From: Orthonyx spaldingii
Taxonomy: Eukaryota; Chordata; Aves; Passeriformes; Orthonychidae
Length of the DNA: 64,000 nucleotides
Assembly: GCA_013397795.1 (NCBI GenBank)
Contig: VZTJ01003849.1
Coordinates: 198,982-262,981, forward strand
Direction: 5' to 3'
Part shown: positions 36,201 to 48,981 of the stretch, one piece after another
How positions within the stretch are numbered: the stretch's first letter is position 1
Layout: every line of letters starts with the position of its first letter
Notes under the pieces: generated by a model
The model's database searches: none
Seen by the model: the letters and a program-made list of their open reading frames with translations, nothing else
Told to the model about the DNA's origin: nothing
Translations under genes and position numbers: made by a program

Positions 36201-39200
36201 ACTCCTCTGATCAGTGACACCCCCTCTGTACAGACAGAGAGCGAGGCACCCTCCGAGTCCTTGTGCCACCCTCCTGAATCTGCAACTGGGTAGGTGTAAA
36301 AACGCCAAAGTTTCCTGGTCCTGCAGCATTTATCTGTGTTACAAATTCATTCTCTTTCCAGAGCTCCCGTGGAGCCTGCACTCGGATGGTCTTTTTGACA
36401 GAGCACGGAGAGCAGTAGCGAGTTGGTGCAAGTGCTGCTGAGGGTCCTGTGTTTTTTAGAGAAGACAAACATGCAGCCTGCTGGGACAGGTGTGGGTCCT
36501 GGGCACTTGCAGCCCACACAGGAAGGGGAACGGGGCTGGTGCCACTGCTCTGCCAGCCCAGGGTGATGCTTATGTGATCAGTGATGCCACAGAATGGGAA
36601 CAGTGGGATTTGGTGGCTTGCTGTCAGTCCCACAGCCATGCTCCCTGACTGCAATTCCTACCTACACCCCTCCTGGGCTGTACCCTCCTGGTTTTGTCTT
36701 GGCTCCCAGCTCCCTCCCCTCCTGCCGGCAGCTACCTTAACAATGGTAGGAAATAGTTTCAGCTGGTCCTAGTCAAGATGATTTTATTCTGGAAGATGCA
36801 GGAGCAGTGATTGTGGCTTTTCCAGCCCCTTTCTCCTGTATTTCCTTGGAAATCCTACAGCAATCCAGCTGCAGGCACAGAGCCCCACACCAGTGCAGCC
36901 AATGCTTGTGGCACAGCACCAGCACAGCTGCCCCAGCCTGATCAGGTAGCCAGGGAAATTATTGCCTGCTCTGTCTCCCCTTTTAAATTAAAAGCTGGAT
37001 TTGGGTGATCCTGTGTGGCTTGTTTGCTGTTCCATCCTGAGAAATGGGCTCTGCAATCCTAGTGAGCAACTCTCATCCATTCCAGTGCAGAGGCAGCTGG
37101 GTCATGCCAGAGTGAGAGCTGCATGAACTGGGTTTGCTTTTTCCGGAGCTGGGGGGTTTGGCAGAGATGTCCCTGCAGGGATGGGACAAGCCAAGCCCTG
37201 CTCTGGTCTGGCCTGTAACACAGTGCCAATTCAGAGCCCTGCTGTGCTCCCTGTTACAACCCCTCTGCTGCTTCATTTTGGTAGATCCATGGGTGCAGAC
37301 CCACATCCATCTTGGCAGGGTGGGTGCCAACCTGTGCTCCTGAAGGGCTGCAGAGCCCTGCCTGGTTTGCTGCTGGACAGCCTGAGACATCTGAGTGGCT
37401 CTCGGCAAAAGTGATTAATGTGACCTTAGAGAAGAAAACAAGCTGCCCTTGATTTTCACGCCCCACTGGTATCTATTGAGCCAGGTTTAGGCTCTCCATC
37501 AGCCCCATTCCCTCCACGGAGTCAGTGGGAGGCTGGGAAGGGAGGCTGGACACTGCAGTGCCTACCCCTGCCCCAGCTCCCTGGCCTTGGAGAACACCAG
37601 GGCACAAGTCTGGGGAGCACCACTCTGCAGAGAGGTGGAGTCCAAGCCTCTCAGTTGTGGGGGTACTAATCCTGCACCAGATTTGTTGCCAGCATGAGCC
37701 ACTGGCCTCCACGGCTGTTCTCTGTTCCTGGTGGTCCACAGGTTTTCCAGCTAATGGTGTTGGACTTTTAAATCAGGGCTTGGCTCCTGTGCCAACAGCT
37801 CTGAGGGGCAGAACAGCTGCAAGGCTGAAGTAAAGGTTATTGCACCCATCAGTGTTGTCCAGATGCAGCAGTTCTTTCTGCTTCTCACAGACCAGATGCA
37901 GGGGGCTGGGTCCAGGCTTGTGTGCCTTCCTGCTGCCTTGGGGACTCATGTTTCCCAAAAGTTGGTGGCCAGTCCTGGAATATTTACCTCTGCCATTCAC
38001 ACAGCTCACAGCAGCCGCTGTTTCTGGGACCAAGCAGGCCATGGTGTGAAGGCTGCACCCCTGTGACTGCTGTGGACTCAGGTGAACTGGAGCAGTCCAC
38101 ACCCCACCACCCTGGTTTGTGCCAATGAAAAAAAAGGCTGTGAGGCTGGTTTTCATATGTATGCTTTTTAATATCATTAATTCCGTTACACTACACACAA
38201 CCAGTAACAATGATAAATACTGCAATGGAAATGTTAAAAAAAAATATTATACACGTTTTCCATGGTTTTGAAAAAAACCCCCACATTTGAAAATAAATTA
38301 ATGCATAAAACTGATGGTAGAAAAGAGAAAACCCAAAACAAACCATAACACAACTGATCTGTTTAAGGCAATACTCTACACAGATGGGAACAAAAGTACA
38401 AGAGTGTGCTACATGATCTGAATGGGAAAAAAAGAAACAAAAGAAAACCCATACAAGATGCAGATTGATGCTTCAGGAGTGAAAAAACTCCCAAAACCAG
38501 ATAAAAAAACAATGGCCAAGTTAAGTGCAGCATTAATACACTCTGCATGTCAAATGATTAGCAGGTTCCTAACAAGGACTAAGGTCAAGCTACAACAAAT
38601 TTATCTTCCTAATTAAAAGGTTATTCAGGTCAAACCCTACATTTAACTCTATTTGCGTTTGGCTGTTTCAGCTATATTTCACTATATGCAAGGACAGCCA
38701 GAAACTCATCTCCTGCTCTTGAGATTAACACAAAGGTCGGGAGGTCTCCCGTCCTGAAATGTATTTCCATTAAATAAATCCAAAAAGAATCTTGCTTTTT
38801 GTGACCCTGAAATGCCTCCCATTGCCCCTTCCCCTGGTGCCAGGTACCACATGGGGAATGGAGATCTGGAAGGCATTTGCTTAGGTTGATTTTTTTCCAT
38901 GCTGAGGACACAAAATGGAAGTGGAGATTTGATCTGGACTTGTAGGAGTGCTGTTTTCTGTCTGCCAGAAGTGTCCATCTAGAGCCTGCTGAAAGTACTT
39001 TGCCAGCATGGAAGAAACCCATCCTGTAGCCAGGCTCTGGATACAGGCATGACATTTACTATTAAGGTTGGTGCAAAGCACCACACCTGCCTGGACAGCC
39101 AATGAACCCCAATTATTAATGCAGTCCAGAACTTGGCCACTGGAAGATGGACAATAATTGTAATGCCAAAATATCCCCCTCTCCCTCAAAAAAGAAAAGA

Positions 39201-39425
39201 AAAGGGACAGTAGCCACTTTCCGCCAACTTCCTCAGGTGGATCCCCATCAGCTGCCACCCATTCAAGATCGGCAGTGCCAGATCTCACCAGCATCGACCC
39301 AGTACATTCCCAGTAAGGTGCATGTCTGCAAGGTGCTGCTGGGGGCAAAGAAACTTCTTGGGACATGATCAGAGCCTCCTGTACTGCCCTGCTAGAGTGC
39401 ATGGGAAGGAAGCCATGGTACACAG

Positions 39426-39469
39426 GGAATTACTAGAAACTGGAATTACTAGAAACTGGAATTACTAGA
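39426..39469. repeat. Short tandem repeat, 16-bp unit, 2.75 copies
   Basis: The unit GGAATTACTAGAAACT is repeated perfectly, the last copy being partial. Confidence 0.95.
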
Positions 39470-42400
39470 CTTGTGACGGCCAACAACTGTCCAGGTTGCC
39501 TTGGGTTCAAGTGGGAAAGAGGGATGCAGAACTGGACTGAGAATCACTTTGGTGCAACTGCCTCTGATGCTCATCACTAGTGCATGGGGCAGGGGGAGGA
39601 AAGGCGTCGGCTGCTTTGAGAAAAGGGGATGGAAGGAGGACATGTGTGCAATATAACAAGGCTTGCGATTCTAGGACTAACCACTGGACACGGATACTGA
39701 AGATTACCTGTGACAACTAGCTATCCTTCTACTGCTGCTACTCCTTCCCCCACTTCCTGGTCTGATTCTTCTTCAGTTTGGGAAGCCATGGCTGTTTGGC
39801 CTGATGGCCAGTGCTGACCCTCCCACCCCAGTCCTCGCCCAGCTCATGGGGTCACTCTGGTGCAGGTTGGATAATGAGGCCTGGAAATCACATCAGGCAC
39901 AGACCGGCTCTGCATGCCAGCCAGCACCTGCTTTCAGACCCTTTGGAAACCTATTTAATGGCAGCTCATCTCCCTTATTAAACTGAAGGTTCAATAACCT
40001 CTGTGAAAGGAGTAAAAATGGCTCAAAAAGTGCAAAAAGGGGAGGGGAAAATCCCAACTTCCTGAATTATCTCCCCTACAAAGACTTCATCCTCCACAGA
40101 GTCTTTCTCCTGGCAAAACTACAGCCCCACCAGTGTCTCACAGCACCCTGCCTTCAGCGCAGCAAGAGCAGAGCCAAGAGGCTCCCCACCAGGACCTCTG
40201 CTGCGGGACTGCAGCCCACACCAGGAGCATGTGGGCTGGCAGGTCTGGGACCTGGTCTCCAGACCTGGACCCACAGCACTGAGGCCAGGAGGGTGAAGGC
40301 ATCCGGCTCAGCGGGGTGGATCTCACCAGGTTTTGCATGAACCTGGTGAATCCTCAGCCCCACAGCCTTCATGTGGGTGAAGAGAAATCCCAGCCTCCTG
40401 TCTGACTCTCACCCCATTGTGTTCACTGACCTACAGCTGGCCTGACTTTTGCTTGGGGTTTGTCTTAGGACATAGGCAGCCACAAGTTGAACATAGCTGC
40501 AACTGCAGCTTCTCCATGCAAAGAAACTGAACAAACAAATCTGTGAACTGGGGATGGATATGAAGGTCTGTCAGGAAGAGTGCTTGCCCAAGTTTTTCAG
40601 CTCTTTCCATGTGTCTGTATTACACCTCTCAACAAACTGTGTCTCCCAAATCATGGAGGCTTGAGGAAGGTGGGTAACAAATGGAGTTGCAGTATATTTA
40701 GGGTGTAGAAGCAAGAAGGCAGCCTGGGGGAAGAGCAGTGTTTCCCAGAGAGCTCAACTGGGACAGCTGCATGGGCAGCTAGGGGAGAAATGCTGCTCTG
40801 GAAGGGTAAATATCTCAGAAGCTATGTGACTGAGCATGGCCTTTCAGTGTATTTTCCTGGTGCCTACTGCTCTGCTTTCCAGTGACAATCTGAGACAGTC
40901 ACATTTTAACGAGGTTTATTTTGTACCTTCCACTCCCTGATCCAATCCCACCACCTGTATCATTATCAGAAAGGCCACGCACCATCAGTGAGGTGGGCAC
41001 CTTCCAGGGCAAATTCATCTTTTGCTGGAGCAGCTTTTTAGAGAAAGTACAAGGCTCAAAGTCACCACCAGTGGCAAACGTGTCAGTAAAGTAAAGGGAA
41101 AAGCTGCTTTCCCCAGGCACCAGGGAAAGCTGCAACCTGTCCTGCCAGTGCTGTGCTGCTCTGTGACACAGTTTGCTGCATGCTTGCACGGGCCATGGGG
41201 CTGTGCTCCATGTAATCTCTGTCAGTCCCAGCTTTTGCCTCCCTAGCACGCTGTCAAAGCAGTGCTCAGCCAGGCAGCATTCAGCTGCTGTCATCCTGGG
41301 ACTGCCACCAATGTCAAGTGGGGCAAAGGAAGGGATGTAGCTGTAATTTTTGGGAAGCAATGTGGCAGCTCAGCTGCATAATACAGGAAGGCAAAATATG
41401 GACCACAGCTCCTGTGAGAAACCTCCACTGACCTTCTGTAGATAATCCCAGGCCACAACATCTCCCTCTATGCTAAATTCCTGGCCCTTCTGCTTCAGGT
41501 CTTGTGTGGTTCTGTAACAAAGGTGGGTTTGTCTGATGAAATGTGGTTTGGAGCAATCCCTCTCACAGCTGAGCCTTGAAAGGAAGTGATAAGCATGTCT
41601 AGAGTTGAAAAGCAGCTTAAAATGAAGACCTTCCCATGCCTTCCCAGTTAGCCCTGTGGCTAGCTGCTCTATGCAGACATTGCTTTTAAACATGCAGCCC
41701 AAGCTGGCTGAGCCAAGCAGCAGCCAGGTGCCAAAGCCTAGGACATTCCAGGTAAGAGTGGCAATATCCCCAGGTGAGTTTGAAGTGAGAATGGAAAAGG
41801 AAAGGAGGAGCCCAGGCAGAACCACCAGTTTAAAGGCTAAGATGATCATAGGGGATGCTAAAAGAAAGAGCATGAAACCACCATGGGAATATCCCAAAAA
41901 TGAGCCTTTCAATTCTCTGTTCCCCCTCATGACTACTCGCCATCCCAAGCTGCACTCATAAATTCCTTAACTCTGCTATCAGTGGATGGTGCTGTTGGGC
42001 CACCAAATCTTTGCACATGTTCCCTGTGGGAGCAGGCAAACTCAGAAGCCAGTTGTGCAAGTCAGCTGCCAAGTAAATGAATAACATATCCTTGACAAAC
42101 ATCTTCCTCCAAAGATGTTTAACCTCTGTACTAACCTCCACCCTGCTGCCTTCTGGCACCTGTGAGCAACATCAGAAGATGGTAAACAGAGGCAAAGTAG
42201 TACTCTGAAAATAGGAATTAAATTTCTATAGCATGGTATTTACATCCTGCTTGCAGAGCTGTCCTATCAATGGTGCCTCTCACACACTTTGCAATATCCA
42301 TGCAGGATGGTGGTAGCAATTTGGGAAGGCAGGTTTCTTTCATGTGCTATACAAGGGAATGGACATCAAGAAGGGATGTGACTTGCCTAAGGTTAGAGCA

Positions 42401-43857
42401 AATACCAACAGCAGCAAGGACCCCAGATCTCATTTCTGTGCTCTAACTGTTCAGCAGACCCGCCAGGGTTGTATTTGGCTTGTGTGCCAGCTCAGGGACA
42501 GGGTGTTTCTGGTGTGTACATCCGAAAACAAGCTTTGCTCCCTGGCATCAGCACTGCACTGAGACAACCAACTCGGACAACTGGGATCTGCCCTAGGCCA
42601 AGACAGCACTTGGCAATCTTTCTAGTTATTGCTTGTTTTCCTTTTCTTGTTTTCCATCTGTTGCCCAGCTGGGTCCTTCCTTTCTTCAAGAGCATCTTCA
42701 TGTTTCTGTTGAGTCACACACAGGGTGCTGCATTTTTCAAGCCTCCTGCAATCTCCTGCACAGCCTGCAGGCCAGCCCAGGGTCAGGCTGTGCATGGAAA
42801 GGAAAGGCTTCTGCTCAGGACTGCAGACCATTGTGTGTCAGCCAGCGAACCGCTGAACACAGTGGGGGCCTCATTTGGGGACAAGAGCTGGTGAGACAAA
42901 GCAGAAGGAATTGAGTCCATGCTGTCTGTGGGGAAGCTTTCCTGAAGTCCCTTTCAAAGTCCATGCAGCAGGAATGTCACCTGCTTTTGCAGCTGCAATG
43001 CATCTGCAGGCAGGACAGCCAGAAGAGCATAGCAGACCCAATGGTCGAGCACACGTGTTAGTGACAAACATGCAACAATGTCAGATATCATCCAGTGACT
43101 CTTCCAAGGGTTGAATTCAAGGTGTGTCTGATAAGATATCAAATGAGCCTTCAGGATGGGCATCAGCCTCCTTTCAGCCAAAGTTTATTTACAAACACCA
43201 GAAAAGAAGACATGACCATGCTATCTATAGACCTTCCTCAAGACTAGGAGGATTTTCCTCCTCCCAAAGATATCTGGAAATGTGGAGTTTGCAGACCACA
43301 GAGATAGAACAAGAGTGCTGAGAGCCTGGAGTCCAAATCCAGCTCACATTAACGGATACTATCTGATATTTTATTAGATTAACATCTGATAAAAGAACTT
43401 AAACTCAGGTAATTTGGTGACTGACATTACCTAAAATCCCAACAAAAACTCAGTCTGGCTTTAGGATGCATCAAATGCAAATTCCTTTGTGGAGGCACCA
43501 GCATCAATATCCTTATATACTATTTGCATGGTAATTTAGATAGTGATGCAGCACTTCATACTCCATGGTGTTCCTCCCCTTGGTTTTCTGTACAATTTTG
43601 GATTGAAAATGTGGCCTGAGAGGGCCATCTCATTTGGTGCAAAAACTGGAGGAAGGAACAATTTTCTTCTTGCATGCCATCTGCATTTAGGAGAGCACCC
43701 AGCAGCTCTGTAGATGTTGTAGAAATGCTGTGACAGAGAGTCAGAGTCTGTGTTCTTCTGCCTTCTCCTGGCCATGGTGGCAGAGACTGGTCTAAGGAGA
43801 GCAGTGCCAGAATAGCCATCTATCTCCACACCTTCCTAGGAAATCACCACAGCATAA

Positions 43858-43945
43858 CCTCCAACAAGGGTTGCTTGAGCAGAGAGGCTGGATCACATGA
43901 TCCCACTGTGGCCCCTTCCAGCCTTATCCAATCTGTGACTCTGAC
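43858..43945 (+). mobile_element. CR1 LINE 3' fragment
   Basis: Reads GGTTGCTTGAGCAGAGAGGC, then TGGCCCCTTCCAGCC and CTGTGACTCTGA, matching the forward end of CR1 in eroded form. Confidence 0.7.
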
Positions 43946-44223
43946 GGTGTAAGGAAAACCTGCTGGCTTAAGCAGAGGTCTGAACATGAGACCAGACAGG
44001 GGGAACCAGCCTCATCTATGGTTGATACATACCAATGGGCAGTCCTCAATATTCCATAACGAGCCAACAAACATGCTGCACGGTCAAAATCTGCTAAAGG
44101 GGCTGCAGTTCAGAAGGGTTAGTGTTCAGTTTTCTATGACAGCCACATGTGCACTGCCTTAAGCCACTCAGCCTTTCTGGTAACGATCCTACACAGGTAA
44201 CTACTTTTCCCCACCCTTTCTAC

Positions 44224-44229
44224 TTTATT
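44224..44229 (-). terminator. Candidate polyadenylation signal of FAM219A
   Basis: First canonical AATAAA on the minus strand that I found below the FAM219A stop codon. The minus strand just beyond it reads GGGTGGGG and CCTGTGTAGG. A 3' UTR of about 3 kb would fit the long FAM219A transcripts known in mammals. Confidence 0.22.
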
Positions 44230-44583
44230 CCCCTAATAAAATATATGAACACAAAGCATAGAGAGGAGAAGCCAAAAAATTGCCATTTTATGGTCCTGTA
44301 CTGTCATGCCAAACCAACTATTGGTGCAACCAACTCCTTCTGTGCACAGGCAAAAACACTTGGGTTGTGCTTCAGTTTGTATTTGGAGGAAGCACAGGGT
44401 GTAACATTTGAATTCATCTCCCTCCCTCCCTAAAGAGTTGTGCTAGAAGCAAATGCACATCACAAAATGCAAAGGGCTGAAGGCAGTTGCAGGGTTGGGG
44501 AATGCCTCAGGGCACTTGGCAGGCAAAAACCAGCAACAGGGGCAATAAAAGGACTTGGTCATGGTGCCATGGGACAGTGGGTG

Positions 44584-44705
44584 TCATAGAATCACTCAGA
44601 TTGGAAAAGACCTTTAGATGACAGAGTCCAACTGTTAACCCAGCATGGCCAAGTTCACTAAGTGGAAGTCTGTCCCTCAGTGGAGAAGTGCCCCTCCCTG
44701 GGAGA
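44584..44705 (-). mobile_element. CR1 LINE 3' fragment
   Basis: Starts TCATAGAATCACTCAGATTG, then GAAAAGACCTTTAGATGACA and AGTCCAACTGTTAACCCAGC, a well-known avian CR1 tail variant in reverse orientation. Confidence 0.85.
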
Positions 44706-47198
44706 TAACAGTGTTAGAAGCCTCATTCTATCCTAGGCTGAACAGGACAGTGCTTCGTTATGGCTGGACTCAGTCATTTTAAGGGTGTTTCCCAGCCTAG
44801 CGATGGCATGATTCCATGATGGCAGCATGATGGAGACCTATGGGATGTGCAGCCTTCAGTGGCTGGCCCAGGTGAAGAGATGGCTTGTTGCTCTAGCAGG
44901 CACTCTGAAATGCTCTGAGCTCCTGAGCAAGGGCTGTGGGAAAGGCTGAGCACGTGCAGCCCGGCTGGAAGGCACGGAGACTGACCCAGGAGGATAAACG
45001 TGATGAAGACATTCCATGGTACCAGTGATGAACTGCAACGTCCCTCTCCAGAATAATGAAGATTTAAAAAGCCCTGGTCATGTCCTATAGGATTTGGTTT
45101 GACCATGATATTTCTGTTAGGTTTTGACTACATTCCCCATTAAAAAAAAAGACTCCTTACGGAATGTTTTTCCCTTCTGTCTTTCTTTGTACTCTCTACT
45201 TCCCCCAACTCCAGACAACTTGATAACCTTGATCTGAGCTGTATTTTGGAAATATCCCCCCTCAGCACTACCAGGTGGTGAGAAAAGAAGAATTCACTTG
45301 AGGAACACTATCCCTACAGCAGCTGAAAAGTTAACCATCACTTTTGCATGTGATGCTCTTCTGCATGAAGAGGCAGGGATGCTCAGTAAACAGCACCATT
45401 CAAGTCATCTTTCTACGGTGTGGAACCAGGGTGGCAGCATGTTGTTTTAGGGAGAGGGGACAAGCACAGCTTTGAAAGTTGTTGATACCATCCAGTGAAC
45501 AGTAGAGCCTAGGAATCTTGTGTGCCTGCTCTTTCACTCACCCTGTGGCTGGTATTGAGCTTTGCACTGCACAGAGTGAATCCCCAGGATGTTAAATAAA
45601 TCTCCTGCTAATTATGAATATGATTTCTTAAAGACTCAGTTCACTTCATGCAGATTTCAGATGGAGGATCTGTCTGCTGTGGTGTGGCTCAGACTCTGCT
45701 TTGAGACTCAGGAATTCTGATGGGAAGCTCAGAACTGCCCTCATTTCTTTCCTTTCCCAGGCTACAAAGCAGGTGATGACCCAAGGCAGGTGATCTTTCC
45801 TCCTGAAAGGCCAGGAAAACACAAGAATTGTGCCTGTGGCCAAAGATTTCAACACTGAGAAAAATGTCAGTCCATCCCTTGCATATGCTGAAGCCAGCAG
45901 TGTAAGACTGGCCAGTGAGAGGACATGTTTCCCAATTCCAGAAGTGATTCTGCATTCAAAACAATCTGGTGAACTGGTAGCTCAGCCCAGCAACCTAATG
46001 TAACAGGTTTCCTAATGCTTCCAGCACCAAATAAAACACAACTGCTGTGGACACGGGACAGTTGTAACACAGACCATGTCAAGCTCACAAGTGGGCAGAG
46101 AGCGGGTGAGCAGTAGTTTCCTCTCATGGGCATCTTCCAGCTGAAGCTGTTCACAACTTTACTGTTGCTGAAAACTCCTCTCAAGTCTGACCCCACCACA
46201 CTGATGACTTCAGCATTAATGAGTCTCTCCCACAGGCACCCAGAGTGTCAAGAGAATATCAAGAGTCAAGCACTGTTAAAATGTGCTTTCTTCAACTAGT
46301 TTTTCCAGCACTGTCACTCAGACTGTACATCTCTAGTCCTTACTCATGCAGGATTCGTTTCTTCTCAGTTGAACAAAGTTTAAGATTTTTGGAAAGAGAT
46401 GGGTCGCACAGGGATTAAATACAGGGTGAATTCAGAATACATGACTGAACTGAACTCACGAGTATGGTTGGTATTTCCGGGCAAGGAGCAAATCCCCAAA
46501 GTGCATGGATGGATTACAGATCGAATTTGATGTGTTTGGTGGTAATTTAATGTGGCGCTAAGGGTAGATTGCATTGGCTATGTGACACAACAGCTCTAGC
46601 TAGTACTGACTCACAGTGAAATGTCACCTATTTGTCCCTTTTGCAAGTGAATGAATTGTGTCATGCTAGTCCTAGCTAGCCTTGCCATAAGAAAGGATGC
46701 CCTGGTCCGTCCCCATTCCTGTACCCCAGTTATAATATCATTTTGGTTATGCAAATGAAACAGGTTTAGTGAATGAATTAAGAACTAACTTCCTCTCAGT
46801 GGTAAAACACTGATACCTCCAACTTGCGCTAATCTTGCAGATGGATTGGTTTCAGTGGGCAGGATTACCTGAAGTCCCACTTGACCTTTCCCATTCTGGA
46901 AAAAGACACTTTACAAAATATCCCCAGTGCCTAAACAAACCAAGGAGGTATCTCTGGACCCCTCTGCATTCGCTCTCCAGACCAGTCAGTTCTGCCAGGC
47001 ACTGCCTGGCACTTTGAGCAACTTCTCTTTTGTTTTACCATAGTTTAAAATAACTTATCAACCAATCATAAAATGAATTTTTTGGTTTCTCCTGGCTCCA
47101 TGAACACAAAGAGGTGCACGTCCTACCATAGGAGGAAGCAATGGCTGTTAAGTTTTACAGTTATAGTGGAAAGCACTGATCACAGCCTGCCGGCCTCA

Positions 47199-47357
47199 CT
47201 ACTGGATGTGACAGGCAGTGGAGGAGGTGGCTTGGCAACACATGCAGGTAGGGTTGACTGATTTTGGGGGGATTAGGTCGAGGTCCTCGTCATCTGGGAT
47301 CTCATCTAACCGGTACCCATCCTTTAGCAGCTGGATGTTCAAGTCTTGGTTGATCTG
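47199..47357 (-). CDS. FAM219A: FAM219A terminal coding exon
   Basis: Encodes the last 52 residues, from QINQDLNIQLLKDGYRLDEI to a cysteine-rich end (CMCCQATSSTACHIQ) and a TAG stop. As I recall it, this matches human FAM219A residue for residue. FAM219A is a small conserved vertebrate protein without an established biochemical function. This segment has a strongly acidic stretch (IPDDEDLDLI) followed by the cysteine motif. The exon starts in phase 0. The acceptor is a TAGCAG tandem (NAGNAG type), so the first glutamine may be included or skipped. It joins in frame to the exon at 48517-48571. Confidence 0.97.
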   Translation of the reverse strand, partial: QINQDLNIQLLKDGYRLDEIPDDEDLDLIPPKSVNPTCMCCQATSSTACHIQ

Positions 47358-48516
47358 CTACAGACAAAGAGACAAACAGTCAAACATTTGGGACTTCTTA
47401 ATTCTGGTAGTCAGAAGACAAAGGAGGTCCCCCATTCTGGAATGTATTTTCCCATCATTAGCAGCTGTCCCACTAATGAAGCAGTCCTAGTTTTTGATCT
47501 CAGATGAGGGAAGGGTGGTAGCTTCTTTCAGAATAGGAATATCTAGAGTGAGATACACTATTTTGTTCTGGAGTAATTTTTCCTTGAGGACAAGCCCTCA
47601 GTTAAAGTAATGTAATAATAATATTTACTGGCAGATGGGCAGTCCCCCCTCTCAGTCTGGGGCACACTATAGCACTTAAAAGATGGTAAAGTTTGGCTCT
47701 GTGATCTCAGATTCAAGTGCTGTCTAACTGGATCTGTATAAACAACACTTCATCAGGGCACAGAAACGGCTCAGATCATCTGATACGGTCACTGCTCTTG
47801 GCTGTTTCCCAGGGTTTCAGAGGTATGTTATCCAAGGAAGAGATACAAGGGGGAAGAGTTCCGAGCAGTTTGTGGGCAGAATGGCTGCTCAGCACCCTGG
47901 ATGAAATATCCTGCAGAAGCAGTAGCCGGAGGCTGAGCAACAAATTCACGGGAGAGTTTGGGAATATAATCAGAAACAATGCAGAGGGACTAACAAGCAT
48001 GAGCTTCCTGCCTTTTCTCTTTGAAAGGGCAAGAGTTCATATCTGCAAGTCCTCCCTGGAATTTCTGCTTGCTCCAAATAAACACACACTGGGTGACCCT
48101 GACCGCTCCAATAACTGGAAATCACAGCACACCCTCAGATCCTTTATTTGTGTCCTTGGCATGCATACAGTTGCTGAGCTGCCACGGCAGAGAAGATGAT
48201 GCTTTTGCACCTCAGGGATCACTGCAGGACTAAGCAGAATGAGGGAAAGTTTGAGTGAAACCAAAGGTAGCTGTGAAAACTGCTGATGGGTAGATCTCTG
48301 TGCCATGGCAGTGAGGATATGGAGCCAACTGGATCACCAGGGAAGAAAGCAACATGACACAGTTTCTGCCATGGCCCCTTCCTGACTCACAAAGTCTGCA
48401 TCACTAGTAAATTTATTGTGTAGCCATTTCTGCCTATGCAAGGCCACTCTAAGCCATTTCTGGCTGCTCTGTTATTTGCATTCATGGCGAGCATGGCAGG
48501 AGAGAGTATAACTCAC

Positions 48517-48571
48517 CTCAGCTGATGAGTATCCCGAGGAGGAATATCTGGACATATCAAAGTCATCATCA
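48517..48571 (-). CDS. FAM219A: FAM219A internal coding exon (55 bp)
   Basis: Encodes DDDFDMSRYSSSGYSSAE, preceded by one base that completes a serine split by the intron. Acceptor CCCTACAG and donor GAG|GTGAGT are both good. It enters in phase 2 and leaves in phase 0, matching both neighbours. The serine and tyrosine rich segment is a plausible phosphorylation region, but that is inference. Confidence 0.96.
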
Positions 48572-48900
48572 CTGTAGGGAAGTACAAGATACAGCACAGA
48601 AGGAATTGGTTAGATGAGACCTGTATTCCCCACTTAGCCCTATCTTGCTTGTGCCATGAAGCTGTTCTTGAGGCACAGAGAAGCTATATCAAGGGAGCCT
48701 TAGAGCAGCTTTCATCTGTGACCCTCAGATCTTTCCATCACAGTGCTCTTTACTCACAGTTCCTCTCTCTTGTTCTCACACAGAAACCCCTTACGGCATA
48801 GGTCAGAGGGAACAGTGGAGGGAGGAGTGTGAGTGTTGCCCTCTGGCATGGAAACTGGCTTAGGCTGTCATGTATATCAGTTTTTTAACCTTTTACATAC

Positions 48901-48981
48901 CTGTCTGTATCCAGGGCTACCAGGGGCTTTTCATCTGGGCTCTGGTCTAGCGACGAGTAGCCCTTATTGGGAACGACGAGC
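48901..48981 (-). CDS. FAM219A: FAM219A internal coding exon (81 bp)
   Basis: Encodes LVVPNKGYSSLDQSPDEKPL followed by VALDTD, with split codons at both ends (phase 2 in and out). Acceptor ATTATTTCAG and donor ACAG|GTATGT flank it. Because its length is a multiple of three, skipping it would keep the frame. Confidence 0.96.

Larger units (their letters stand above)
33271..47198. other. Interval between MYORG copy B promoter and FAM219A coding end
   Basis: No coding gene is supported. The right part should include the FAM219A 3' UTR (minus strand, running down from 47198). A minus-strand AATAAA lies at 44224-44229, followed by GTGGGG and TGTGT motifs, which would give a 3' UTR of about 3 kb; this is tentative. 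Two CR1 fragments (43.86-43.95 kb and 44.58-44.71 kb) and a 16-bp triplet repeat at 39.43 kb are the only repeats I could name. Confidence 0.5.
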
